From: Rosa chinensis | Taxonomy: Eukaryota > Streptophyta > Magnoliopsida > Rosales > Rosaceae | DNA: 64,000 bases | Assembly (NCBI RefSeq): GCF_002994745.2 | Contig: NC_037092.1 | Coordinates: 86,094,398-86,158,397, forward strand | Direction: 5' to 3' | Program-made: the position numbers and the translations under genes | Notes under the pieces: model-generated | Told to the model about the DNA's origin: nothing | What the model saw: the letters and a program-made list of their open reading frames with translations, nothing else | Database searches by the model: none | Shown: positions 1-8,529 of the stretch, one piece after another | How the letters are laid out: every line of letters begins with the position of its first letter | Numbering within the stretch: position 1 is the first letter of the stretch

Positions 1-1201
1 TCCTAGGGGATATAAGAACATTACGTTCTCTACTTTCTTGGGAGAGGAAGTCGAAAATGCCGCTACCCATTTGGTTAGGTTTCGAGTACAGTGTGGCCAG
101 TACTAGAATGACGACAATCTAAAGTGTAACATCTTCGATACTTCTTTATCGGGGTCTGCCTTCACCTGGTTCACTAAGATGCAACCGGGATCAATTGCGA
201 GTTGGCCCGCGATGGAGAAGCTGTTCAAGGAAACCTTCGGGACTATCGAGTTGGACGTAGATCTGGCTTCACTCACTCAGATGGCTCAGCAGCCAACTGA
301 ATCTGCTGTCATGTACCTTCAGTGCTTTCAGATCTAGAAAGGAAAGTTGAACGTGATTCTGCCGGAGAAAGAACTGTTGAAATTGGCAATCAAAGGCTTA
401 GAGCCCCGCCAACGCAAAAAACAGCATGGAAGCATGTTCAATTCCATGGGGGAACTGATCACAGAAGTAGGAAGTTTCGAGCACTTGCTCAGGGAGATGG
501 ACGCTATGAAAAACGCCTCGAAGGGGACATACATCCCAGGGAAACACCGAATAGTGGCTGCACTCAGCCATCAATCCAGTTCCTTTGATCCTTACTACAA
601 GAGTGAGGAATCTAGTACAGCAGAGGCTGATGAGTCTGAAGAAGATGAGATAGCTGCCCTGGAACTCACAGGGAAAAAGGCTTCAACGTTAAAGCAACTG
701 AAGCTATGCAAAGAGCCGGTGAAGCTCAAGTCGGTGGTTTTCACCAAACCAAAGTTCGCAAGTTATACTTACGACGCGAACAAAGCGCATGAAATCTTGG
801 ATGAAATGATCGCCGCGAAGATGGTGAAAACTGACTTCGGCCCATTTCCCAAACCAGAGCAGCTAAGGGGGAAGAAATACTGCAAACTCCATAATATGTT
901 GAATCATAATACAGCCGATTGTGTTAAGCTGAAGGATCAGATCCAAATCTGGTTAAATAATGGTAGTTTGCAAGTAGAGGCACCGAAAACAGCAGCAGCG
1001 TTGGTGGACCTAGATCCCTTCCCAGATACCGGCATCAATATGGTGGACGTGGTATGGGGTGAAAAAGATCAGCAGAATCAAAGTCCAGACCATGCGGCTA
1101 TGGATTTGAAAAGGGTTGGAGACAAAGTCATGAAGCAGGAATCCAAGACTCGTTTACCCATCATCCTATGCTCGCGGTGCAAGGAAGAATGTGACACTTA
1201 A
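1..1201 (+). pseudogene. Ty3/gypsy gag, degraded
   Basis: Gag is the structural protein that packages element RNA. The first 340 bases encode a typical retrotransposon gag core (a stretch with FTWFTKMQPGSIASW) but contain in-frame stops near 107 and 336. An open stretch then runs from 347 to 1201 (284 residues). Near residues 180-195 it has a C-x2-H-x5-H-x4-C pattern (CKLHNMLNHNTADC), which I associate with gag of Tat/Ogre-like elements and read as a zinc-binding motif. The 5' part and any start codon lie outside the window. The stops make a functional Gag unlikely. The Tat/Ogre lineage is a judgement by eye. Confidence 0.75.
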
Positions 1202-1455
1202 GCCCTAGATGAGGAAACATACCAGACTATCCGCTTTGGATCTCTACCGCCAATATGGTTAGTATCATCCTCTAGAAACTTCCAACCATGCAGCCCAAGA
1301 GTATACAGTGGTTCAGAAACTCTTTCTCCAAGGGACTCAAACTTATTCAAAAAGTTGAAGACCTCGAGGGAAGAAGAGCAAGTAGATAAGCGGCAAGGGG
1401 TTTTAACCAGACCTTACATTCCGCTAGTGTCGACGTCCTCCATCAAAGAAGGGAG

Positions 1456-1975
1456 ATGGTATACATAGAAGAAGGGCAAGGCAGTGGAGATGAGCTCTTC
1501 AAGGAAGAGAAAACTCCAGCGGAGGTTTGGAGAAGCAAAGCGAACCTTGGAAGCACTAGATCAAGGACTGATCAAACCATCGCAATTACTGAAACCTCCA
1601 GAAGAGTATCAGAGACAATTGGAGGCACTGGCCTCCAAGAGATTCGTTTCCCCGCAAGTTCAGAAACAACAGCCCAAGGTATCACACAAAGAGCAAAAGC
1701 CACGTGCCCCCAAGAGCAGCTCTCAGGAGAAGTCCCTAGTTCCCGCGAGGCAAGAACCGCCGCTAGCTCGTAAAGTCAATGTTTGGCGGAGAGTATCTCG
1801 GGAAGAAAGAAATAGCGAGCCTTCCATCTTTGACAGGCTGGGGGGCAAAGACAATCGGTCCGCAATTGTGAAGAAAGTTCAAAGCTTGGTGGTCGCTCTC
1901 CCAGAGGAAGTGCCAGCGGCAAAACAAATTTTTGAATCACTGAACCAGGTTTCCATTGTACAGGAGCACGAATAA
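1456..1975 (+). pseudogene. Ty3/gypsy gag-protease linker
   Basis: This stretch continues the gag-protease polyprotein in the frame of the 163-residue open segment 1484-1975. It is rich in K, R, E, Q and P and contains PSIFDRLGG, a short motif I recall from the region between gag and protease in Tat-type elements. It ends at an in-frame stop just 5' of the protease segment. It has no catalytic motif of its own. Bases 1202-1455 can be translated in part as the same polyprotein but hold stops, so gag, linker and protease no longer form one reading frame. Confidence 0.6.
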
Positions 1976-1981
1976 GCCAAG

Positions 1982-2911
1982 GTGGTGATCCCCGCAGAGG
2001 AATCATTGGTTGCTTTCATGGTTAAACGGTTCAACGCCGATATCCCAGCAGATGAACCCAAGCTCAATCTTGATGATAACATGGATGAAACAGAAATGGT
2101 GAATACCTCTTGCAATATGGTTTATGTGCTCCCTGCTAAGTATGCCTTACCAGTAGCTGAGCAGGAATATGTAGAAGCTGACGCGATTGGAGAACAGCAG
2201 TTGCAAATCACTTCAGCCGCAACAACGCAGGTGAAAGAAGCATTGTTCCTTAAGACTGATGATGCTAACAGCATGGGTTTCTTCATGAGCTTCACAAGAC
2301 CCACACCCGCCATGGTGCAACACATGCGACCTTTGTATATCATAGCAGAAATGAATGGGACTAAGGTCAGCAAGATAATGGTTGATACCGGCGCGGCTGT
2401 GAATGTCATTACTACCAGAACCATGCATCTACTAGGGATCAAGAAAGAGAAGATCCAATCCACGTCCCTTACGCTAAAGAACTTCGCGGGGACTGTGACC
2501 AAAACATTGGGTTTAATTTTCCTACGAGTCAAAGTGGGTCCAACAGAAGGGGTTTACGCTTTCTTTGTTACAGATTGCTATGCGGCATATAGCGCAATTA
2601 TGGGCCGCGACTGGATCCATAGGAGTTATTGTGTCCCATCCACCCTTCATCAGGAGCTGATCATATGGGACAGAGTCGCGCATAAGGCAGAAATTGTTAA
2701 AGCAGACCCGCGACCTTTTTCGGTGTCCGCCAACTACTTGGACGCAAGGTATTACCTAGAACCAATCTCTCCTTTACAAGTCGTTGGTATTGATGATAAG
2801 GGCCGCCCCACAGGGGTGACGACCTCTGAATTGGCACAATGGGGGCTCGCGGTCTCAAAAAACGACCTCGAAAGTCCTGGATATGCGGTGCCATCTCCAA
2901 GTGCTAATTAA
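1982..2911 (+). pseudogene. Ty3/gypsy retropepsin (aspartic protease) segment
   Basis: This is the retroviral-type aspartic protease that would process Gag-Pol. The open frame is 309 residues. The catalytic motif is at residues 133-141 (MVDTGAAVN, Asp135), followed by a flap region and by AIMGRDWIH near residues 206-214, the usual C-terminal hallmark of plant gypsy proteases. The catalytic triad D-T-G is intact, but the segment is cut off from gag upstream by a stop and has no RT downstream, so it is best treated as a remnant. The first Met is probably internal to the original polyprotein. Confidence 0.8.
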
Positions 2912-3090
2912 TGGATCACGAACTCATGGAGGAAGAGGTAGAGGCCTTCCATTCTTTGTATGAGAGGCTATCCTCATACTTGGTGGAAACAAAGGCCTAT
3001 GATCGAGTCGCGACCTTAGAAATTGTTAATGAAGAGTTCACGGATCAAGAAGAAGAGGAAGAAGAGATTCAGATAAGACATGGGGGATAA
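2911..3090 (+). CDS. short acidic ORF after the protease (59 aa)
   Basis: A 59-codon ORF starts with an ATG overlapping the end of the protease frame and encodes a protein with a run of eight acidic residues near its C-terminus. It is too short to match a known domain. In Tat-type elements a similar acidic linker precedes reverse transcriptase, so it is probably the last surviving part of the pol linker rather than an independent gene. No RT motif follows. Confidence 0.35.
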   Translation: MDHELMEEEVEAFHSLYERLSSYLVETKAYDRVATLEIVNEEFTDQEEEEEEIQIRHGG

Positions 3091-3272
3091 TTCTAGTGTT
3101 CCTACAATTGCAAAGCCCATTCATGAAGGCCTGTTTTTGAGGCCCATAATCATTTCTTCGCTATGTCTAGCAACACTAGGGGGTCAACACTATACAATAC
3201 TAAGCCCATTTAGCCTAAAAAAAAAAAAAAAAAAACCAAGTGTTCCTACACTCGCGAAGCTACTAAGCCGAA
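3091..3272. other. element spacer with A19 run
   Basis: Non-coding spacer between the protease remnant and the homeobox ORF. It holds an A19 homopolymer at 3217-3235, flanked by two similar copies of a short segment beginning GTGTTCCTACA (near 3098 and 3239). The A run is on the + strand, so it is not the poly(A) tail of a minus-strand homeobox transcript. Confidence 0.6.
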
Positions 3273-3854
3273 TCAGCGGCTCCGGAAACTTTTTCCAGCT
3301 TTGCCCTCACAGGAAAGGTTGAGCTCAAGGGAAATGTAAGAGCCACCACCGTGACCACCACCTCCATCGGAAGTAGTCTTCATGTTGCCAAAGATGTCCT
3401 CACCGTGCATGGGAAACAGTGGAAGGGTTTTAATCTCCTGGTGATCTTCTCCTCTTTGTTCCATGATGGATCCACCAACACCAGCAGAACTAGTTGACCC
3501 AAAATTGAGATTAATGGATCCACCAACAAGCCCTGATCTTTGCTTGGGCACTTGAACATCCGAAGTGAGCTTCTTCTTCTTCAGCTTCTCCCGAGCCCTT
3601 TGATTCTGGAACCAATAAAAGACGTTCTTGTTCTGGATCTGTCGGTACCATTTTAACTGGAGAGTGATCCCCTGAACCTGCTCTACAGTGGGGGACTTAA
3701 CTCCCTTGTCATCATAAAGCTCCTTGAGGATTCTTATCTGATCTATAGTAGGAAGCCACCTGGTATTACTCTGCTTGCAATGCATGTTAGGACTACTCTC
3801 GGCTGCTTTGTTGCTTCCTCCATCCTCGGTTGGATGCCGGTTTTGTGGTTCCAT
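3273..3854 (-). CDS. WUSCHEL-like homeobox protein, intronless, inside retrotransposon
   Basis: A 193-residue ORF on the minus strand with the architecture of a WUS-clade WOX transcription factor: homeodomain at about residues 30-95 with helix 3 NVFYWFQN, WUS box TLPLFPMH at 143-150, and an EAR-like repressor motif SLELNL at 175-180. WUS proteins act in the nucleus as meristem and stem-cell regulators. Arabidopsis WUS is longer (about 290 residues) and, as I recall, has introns; this copy is short and uninterrupted, and 13 residues follow the EAR motif where WUS usually stops. Helix 3 continues QNQRAREKLKKKK rather than the usual QNHKARERQKK. It sits between element-derived gag-protease and plant-mobile-domain sequence, so I infer a captured or retroposed copy. 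The frame is open, so it may still be translated. Confidence 0.8.
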   Translation of the reverse strand: MEPQNRHPTEDGGSNKAAESSPNMHCKQSNTRWLPTIDQIRILKELYDDKGVKSPTVEQVQGITLQLKWYRQIQNKNVFYWFQNQRAREKLKKKKLTSDVQVPKQRSGLVGGSINLNFGSTSSAGVGGSIMEQRGEDHQEIKTLPLFPMHGEDIFGNMKTTSDGGGGHGGGSYISLELNLSCEGKAGKSFRSR

Positions 3855-4260
3855 TGATGATGGATTGAGAGAATGTGAGAATGGAAGAGTGATGATGATA
3901 AGTAATTAAGAAAGATTGCTGTTGATGAAACGATTTTGGGATTGGAAATTTGGGTTTATAATGTGGAGGAAGATATAGGCATGCAAATGTCCACCCTTGG
4001 ATGGACGGTCAAAGAGAAGAGTCAAGTGTCAGTAAAGCGTGATTAAAGTTGCCCTAAATTTCAGAAAAGAAGGAATTATTGGCGCGTGAGAGAACCGAAC
4101 GGTTTTCGAGGATGTAACTATTCCATTTTCAATATTATCTTCTCACGGTGGAGTTTTCAACAGCTAATTAATGCAAATTGAGTTGGGGCCAGCAAGTGGA
4201 TCCAAAAGAAAATATTTTCTCAAAACCCTCGTTGCGAGGCTCGATTTGACGCAGAACATA
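3855..4260 (-). promoter_or_regulatory. upstream region of the WUS-like ORF, shared with element interior
   Basis: Upstream of the homeobox ATG, read on the minus strand, there is a TATA-like ATTATAAA near 3952-3959 and a purine-rich leader. The segment about 3990-4120 is clearly related to about 5400-5570 further along the element (shared landmarks on +: CTTGGATGGA, TCAGTAAA, GGTTTTCGAGGA-like). The homeobox ORF therefore seems to use a promoter module that is also found elsewhere inside the element. Promoter activity is inference. Confidence 0.45.
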
Positions 4261-4485
4261 TTTTAAAAGTTTATATTATTTTCAATATACAACTATGGGG
4301 GCCTATATTTGAGGCTTTGCGAGACACAATTATTGGCTTCTCACGGATATTGGAATATCAGGATAAGAAAATATTATTGAATTCATAAAGTGGCTGTGCA
4401 GCCAAAAGCAGTACATTCATTATAAAGCCAAAAGTGGCTAGAATACAAAACAGGAATCTTCAGATATCTTCTGAATCTTTTCTCA

Positions 4486-4790
4486 AGTGGAAGCAGCTAT
4501 GGAATCCAACGTCGGGTTGAGCCGTGCCATTATCTCAAGGAGCGCAGACTTCAGGGAAGGAAAAAGAGGAGTAACAGAGCCCCCGCACCCCCTTTACATG
4601 GAAGCGGCATAGGAATACAACATAGGCTTGGCCAACGCCAGTATCCATGAGAAGGGGAGACTCCAGTAAAAGAAAATGGAGCCTCCAAGCCCCCTCAATT
4701 GGAAGCAGCTATGGAATCCAACGCTGGGTTGAGCCGCGCCATAATCTCAAGGAGGGGCAGAGAGTGAAGGAACCGAATATCAGCTTGAGT
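4486..4790. repeat. three tandem copies of a ~105-bp unit
   Basis: Three related blocks begin near 4488, 4598 and 4699, each opening with a variant of TGGAAGCAGCTATGGAATCC and continuing through a variant of TTGAGCCG and TCTCAAGGAG. The outer two are most alike and the middle one is diverged. On the minus strand the block encodes the C-terminus of the small ORF 4695-4898. Confidence 0.7.
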
Positions 4791-4898
4791 CTCTGCACCC
4801 CCTCTAGCCTTGGTAACCACCATTAGTTGGACGTGAAGTATAGGAACAACCATTCTGTAGCTTGAACCCATTCCTTCAAAGAGTCCATCCCTTCTCAT
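4695..4898 (-). CDS. small ORF in element interior, unknown product
   Basis: A 67-residue minus-strand ORF with no domain I recognise. It lies about 500 bases downstream (on the minus strand) of the second copy of the promoter-like module at 5393-5570, so it may be the coding part of a second antisense transcription unit of the element. Its C-terminal third is encoded by one of the three tandem 105-bp repeats. It has no transmembrane segment or clear motif. It could equally be a chance ORF. Confidence 0.25.
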   Translation of the reverse strand: MRRDGLFEGMGSSYRMVVPILHVQLMVVTKARGGAETQADIRFLHSLPLLEIMARLNPALDSIAASN

Positions 4899-5392
4899 CC
4901 CTCCAAGATTCTATCAAGAAGAGAAAGGGGAAGAAGGAGGTGAGAACCAAAGCCCCTTCCATCTGGAGGGCATAACACGGGCCGGGTCCAGAAGGAAGGA
5001 AACAAAGGAGGAAAGATGAACCTCAATTTGGCTTCCCTCCCTTCCCCGATTTGCTCCATGTGGGGGATCCTAATAAAGATGATCTCGCATGATCGTGGAT
5101 CTCACACTCGGAGCTCCCTCGTGTTTCTAAACCAATCTGAAGCCTGGCATTGTTGTTGCAAAATTCCAGAAAGGCGAAACAAGGGGTTGCCTAAGATTAC
5201 GCCATAAGGCCTAACCCAGGCTTAAGATTACGCCATAAAGCCTACTATTTAGAGGCTAAAGATCATTTCATGAGGGGAAGATTTGTGAAGAAGGAGAAAG
5301 AGAAGCAAGGATTGAAAGGCCATTTCTTGAATGTTTCAGAAAATTTGTTGTGAGTATTCCTTGCCTAAAATACAACTATTTAAAGGGACTTC
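4899..5392. other. element interior, no gene seen
   Basis: Spacer between the small ORF and the promoter-like module. It contains two short copies of a motif around AAGATTACGCCATAA (about 5194 and 5224) and a phrase (CCTACTATTTAGAGGCTAAA, about 5241) that has a reordered counterpart in the LTR at 10.73 kb, supporting common membership in one element. No coding signal is seen. Confidence 0.5.
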
Positions 5393-5570
5393 AGGAAAAT
5401 CCCCACCTTTGGATGGATGGTTAAAGAGTCAAACCGATGTCAGTAAATCGAGATTAGTGATTCCAAATCTCGGGAAAAAAAGGGACTAGTAGCATGTGAG
5501 GAGCAGTTTTTGAGGAGTTAGCTATTAAAAGAAGAGATTATTGGCATTTGAGGAGACCGACCGGTTTATG
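5393..5570 (-). promoter_or_regulatory. second copy of the promoter-like module
   Basis: This segment is homologous to 3990-4120 upstream of the WUS-like ORF. Read on the minus strand, a TTTAAATA TATA-like box lies at about 5378-5385, just downstream of the module. It would drive transcription toward the small ORF at 4695-4898. The homology is direct; promoter function is inference. Confidence 0.4.
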
Positions 5571-5577
5571 AGGGGGC

Positions 5578-5877
5578 CTACAAAGATTGGCCCGCAAAGC
5601 TCAATTTCAAACAAAGTTCCTCCACGTGGCGTTTCGCTGCAATGGCACCAGCTTCGGCCTGAGTGGCCCGATCTCTGATACGGGCCAGGTTGCGGCCCAT
5701 TTCTTCAGAAGCAGCCAAAGGCTCATCGAGTTGAGCTTCTTCTACAACAATCGCATTCTCAACAAAGGCTAAATGGGCTTGGAAGTCCTCGATCTGAAGT
5801 TTGAAGTCGGACCTTTGGATTTGTAGTTCCCGCAGGCAGATGGATCGTTCATTTAAAATATCGCGGGAGATGTCCAT
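5578..5877 (-). CDS. coiled-coil C-terminal segment of PMD protein, duplicate 2
   Basis: A 99-residue minus-strand ORF, rich in E, A, L, R and Q with heptad-like spacing, predicted by eye to be a coiled coil. It is the downstream duplicate of the segment at 6077-6376, differing by one residue (F for L in IEDFQAH). Its Met (MDISRD) is probably internal to the plant-mobile-domain polypeptide encoded upstream on the minus strand rather than a true start. After the tandem duplication only one of the two copies can be the real 3' end of that gene. Confidence 0.5.
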   Translation of the reverse strand: MDISRDILNERSICLRELQIQRSDFKLQIEDFQAHLAFVENAIVVEEAQLDEPLAASEEMGRNLARIRDRATQAEAGAIAAKRHVEELCLKLSFAGQSL

Positions 5878-5918
5878 TTCTCAAGAGACACTATTCAAAG
5901 CCTCTTAAGCGTCGTGAG

Positions 5919-5932
5919 CCCTAAACCCTAAA
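5919..5932. repeat. two telomere-type CCCTAAA units at duplication junction
   Basis: CCCTAAACCCTAAA, exactly two plant telomere repeat units, spans the junction between the two 499-bp copies. It is formed partly by repeat-edge bases and partly by the 9 inserted bases. Confidence 0.8.
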
Positions 5933-6076
5933 CCGATGTCAGTAAATCGAGATTAGTGATTCCAAATCTCGGGAAAAAAAGGGACTAGTAGCATGTGAGG
6001 AGCGGTTTTTGAGGAGTTAGCTATTAAAAGAAGAGATTATTGGCATTTGAGGAGACCGACCGGTTTATGAGGGGGC

Positions 6077-6376
6077 CTACAAAGATTGGCCCGCAAAGCT
6101 CAATTTCAAACAAAGTTCCTCCACGTGGCGTTTCGCTGCAATGGCACCAGCTTCGGCCTGAGTGGCCCGATCTCTGATACGGGCCAGGTTGCGGCCCATT
6201 TCTTCAGAAGCAGCCAAAGGCTCATCGAGTTGAGCTTCTTCTACAACAATCGCATTCTCAACAAAGGCTAAATGGGCTTGGAGGTCCTCGATCTGAAGTT
6301 TGAAGTCGGACCTTTGGATTTGTAGTTCCCGCAGGCAGATGGATCGTTCATTTAAAATATCGCGGGAGATGTCCAT
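6077..6376 (-). CDS. coiled-coil C-terminal segment of PMD protein, duplicate 1
   Basis: A 99-residue minus-strand ORF with the same sequence as the copy at 5578-5877 apart from one residue. It lies just downstream (minus strand) of the proline-rich segment at 6437-6964 and most likely was the final exon of the plant-mobile-domain gene. Acidic and alanine-rich heptads suggest a coiled coil that could mediate oligomerisation. No catalytic motif is present. Confidence 0.5.
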   Translation of the reverse strand: MDISRDILNERSICLRELQIQRSDFKLQIEDLQAHLAFVENAIVVEEAQLDEPLAASEEMGRNLARIRDRATQAEAGAIAAKRHVEELCLKLSFAGQSL

Positions 6377-6436
6377 ATCTCAAGAGACACTATTCAAAGC
6401 CTCTTAAGCGTCGTGAGCCTGGGTGTTCGAGGCCGA

Positions 6437-6964
6437 TTAACATCGGCAGGCCATATCAAGTTCATTCAGCAGAGAGTCGATAGCACTAAATTGCCACAGA
6501 GTCAAAACCTTCTTCTGGCGAAGATACCGTAGAGCTTCCAAGACTCGCGGGAGGATGTCAGTCTCTAATACCTGAGGGCCCAGATGTTCGTGAAGCACCA
6601 TCTTAGCCTCATCCATAGCAGAAGGAGGAGTTACCTCCAACATCCTCATTAATCTCTCGAATCTGGTAGGAGAAGGAGGCGGCAGAGGCGCCACAGGATC
6701 ATGAACCACCAATGCAAAAGGGTGGACAACTTCCTCAGTTTCTTCATCTTCAATAGGTTGGTCTATCCCTTTAGCCGCAGGAGAATCTGGAAACTCAACT
6801 CGCCGCTCACCATGGGCAAGTGGAGCAGATTCAAGCACAGGGCCCTCGGCTTCGACTGTTGTCTCATTTATTCGCGAGACTTGGGGGGAACCACTACCGT
6901 CAGTATCATTTTCCATCTCTAAGGCGACTGTCCCGCTGATAGGACCCTCAGTGTTTGTAGCCAC
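6437..6964 (-). CDS. PMD gene, proline/acid-rich C-terminal part
   Basis: A 175-residue open segment with many E, D, P and V residues in its first half and a helical, leucine-rich second half (LEALRYLRQKK... LWQFSAID). I recognise it as the variable tail seen behind PMD cores in element-borne proteins, though only by position and composition. The first Met (MATNTEG) may be internal to an exon. The coiled-coil segment lies directly downstream. Confidence 0.45.
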   Translation of the reverse strand: MATNTEGPISGTVALEMENDTDGSGSPQVSRINETTVEAEGPVLESAPLAHGERRVEFPDSPAAKGIDQPIEDEETEEVVHPFALVVHDPVAPLPPPSPTRFERLMRMLEVTPPSAMDEAKMVLHEHLGPQVLETDILPRVLEALRYLRQKKVLTLWQFSAIDSLLNELDMACRC

Positions 6965-8529
6965 CTCCTCGGTACAAACAAAATCCTGGTCAGATTCAGA
7001 AAGTCAGAGAGCGGGGTTGGATCAAAAAGGAAAATGGAAAGCATTGGCCAACAGTGGCTTACCTCTCGAGCTGTCGGGTCAATATCTAGTACGTGGTCAC
7101 CAAGAGGAAGAGGCCTCACCTCATTCAGCTCTTGGACCTCTAGTGCCGCGAGAATCTCTGTCGTCATCAGTTCCTCATAAGCGGCAGAAGCCTAAGAGTG
7201 GCTTTCCACACTTTCATGCTCCAAGGAGTCGTCATCGGAGATCGTTATTAGAATGGTAGGACCTTGCAGATGCTCTGTAGATCTGGGAGACGGAAGAGGC
7301 ACCACTGGATTAGTTGATGCTTGAACTAGCGAGAGAGTTGGCTCTTCTGCAGCGGCTGAGGATCCAGCCTCACTCAGGCGAGAGGGATCAGTGGTCCATT
7401 GACGGACCTGTCAAAAGATATATAATGAAGATCATGCCCAGATTCTAAAATTTAAATAGAATAAGAAGGGGCCGGAGTTTACCAATCGCATTCCCAGAGG
7501 TTCGTCATCTTCAAAACTCTCTTCGACGGATTGAGACCTATCGCGTTTGCAAGCAAAGACAGCAGTGGCCTGTACGAGAAAAGAATCACAATTCAAAAAG
7601 GGGGAAAGCACGAAATATGCAAGTTTGGGATCGTTCTTAACCAAATTACCTCAGCAAGATCTTCATCATGAGAAGACTCTCCATCAGGAGTCTCCTCTAC
7701 TATTGCCCTTTGTTTCCCGGCCTGAACAGAGTTTGTCTTGCTCCGGGTAGTTTGCTGCAAAACACACTCAGGAATAAGAGCGGGAAAATCATTTCATGAG
7801 GAAAAGGAATGGTGAAGAAAGACAAAAACTTACTGTTGCCCTAAGCTCGTGGATTTGTATCCCTGGACGCGATGAGCGAGAAGGTAGAATAGGTCGCGGG
7901 GGTTGTGCTGCAGGGTTGGAGAAGCGCTCAAGAATCTCGCGGTCCTCCCGACCAGGACTACTCATGCCACGAAAGATCACGACGAAGAGTTCGTCATGTG
8001 GCAGGTCCCAACAGTTCACGGACACTTCTTTCCACCAATCAGCATAATCATCGTTGACATCGTTGAGGGGGTACAACGCTCTGACCCAAGGGGGAATCAC
8101 TATCAAAGTAAACTGACTCTGAAAGGGGGCAGACCCAGGTGGGGCTAATCTTCGCCAAGAGGTGTAATAATTGGCAGAATCAACCAGAGGCCAGGGTACC
8201 AACTGGGCCAACCCAAATTGGCGAGCGAAGTGGTTGGGGCATAGAGCTCATAACTTACGCAGTCGGTGGCAAGACGAATATCCAAGCAGGAGGGCTCTTT
8301 CGCTATGATCCCGTCCACTGGGTAGAAAGCCATCGTCAAGGGGAGGAGGGAAACGCCTAGAAAGGACTATTTTTGGGTCCGGCATCTCTCCCAGCAAGTA
8401 CAAGTAAATAAAACACTCAGAGTAGGGAGGAGCTCGATACCTTACATTGCGGCAAAGCCAGTTCCGCAAAAGGGAATCGACTGGAGGTTCCTTTGGAATA
8501 TCATCGCGACAGAAGCGAGGAAAATAAAT

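Larger units (their letters stand above)
1..3090 (+). mobile_element. Ty3/gypsy element, gag-protease part (5' end off window)
   Basis: The first 3 kb read on + as a degraded Ty3/gypsy gag-protease polyprotein: a retrotransposon gag core, a zinc-binding-like motif, a charged linker and a retropepsin, in that order. Reading is broken by several in-frame stops (for example near 107, 336 and 1201). After the protease, where reverse transcriptase should follow, there is only a 59-residue acidic ORF and then unrelated sequence, so pol appears to be missing. The PPT and LTR at 10601-11850 have the right orientation to be its 3' end, which would make one non-autonomous element covering the first 11.8 kb. 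That joining is inference; the gag and protease calls are direct. Confidence 0.8.
5431..6419. repeat. direct tandem duplication, 499-bp period
   Basis: Bases 5431-5920 and 5930-6419 are almost identical, with only a few substitutions (for example AAGTCCTCG against GAGGTCCTC, and the base after GTCCAT). The copies start at AAACCGATGT and end at GTCGTGAGCC. Nine bases, CTAAACCCT, separate them. The near identity points to a recent event. Confidence 0.92.

Noticed and set aside
3217..3235. A19 run beside the WUS-like ORF as a retroposition poly(A) tail
   Set aside because: The ORF is on the minus strand, so its tail would appear as T on the + strand. The run has the wrong polarity.
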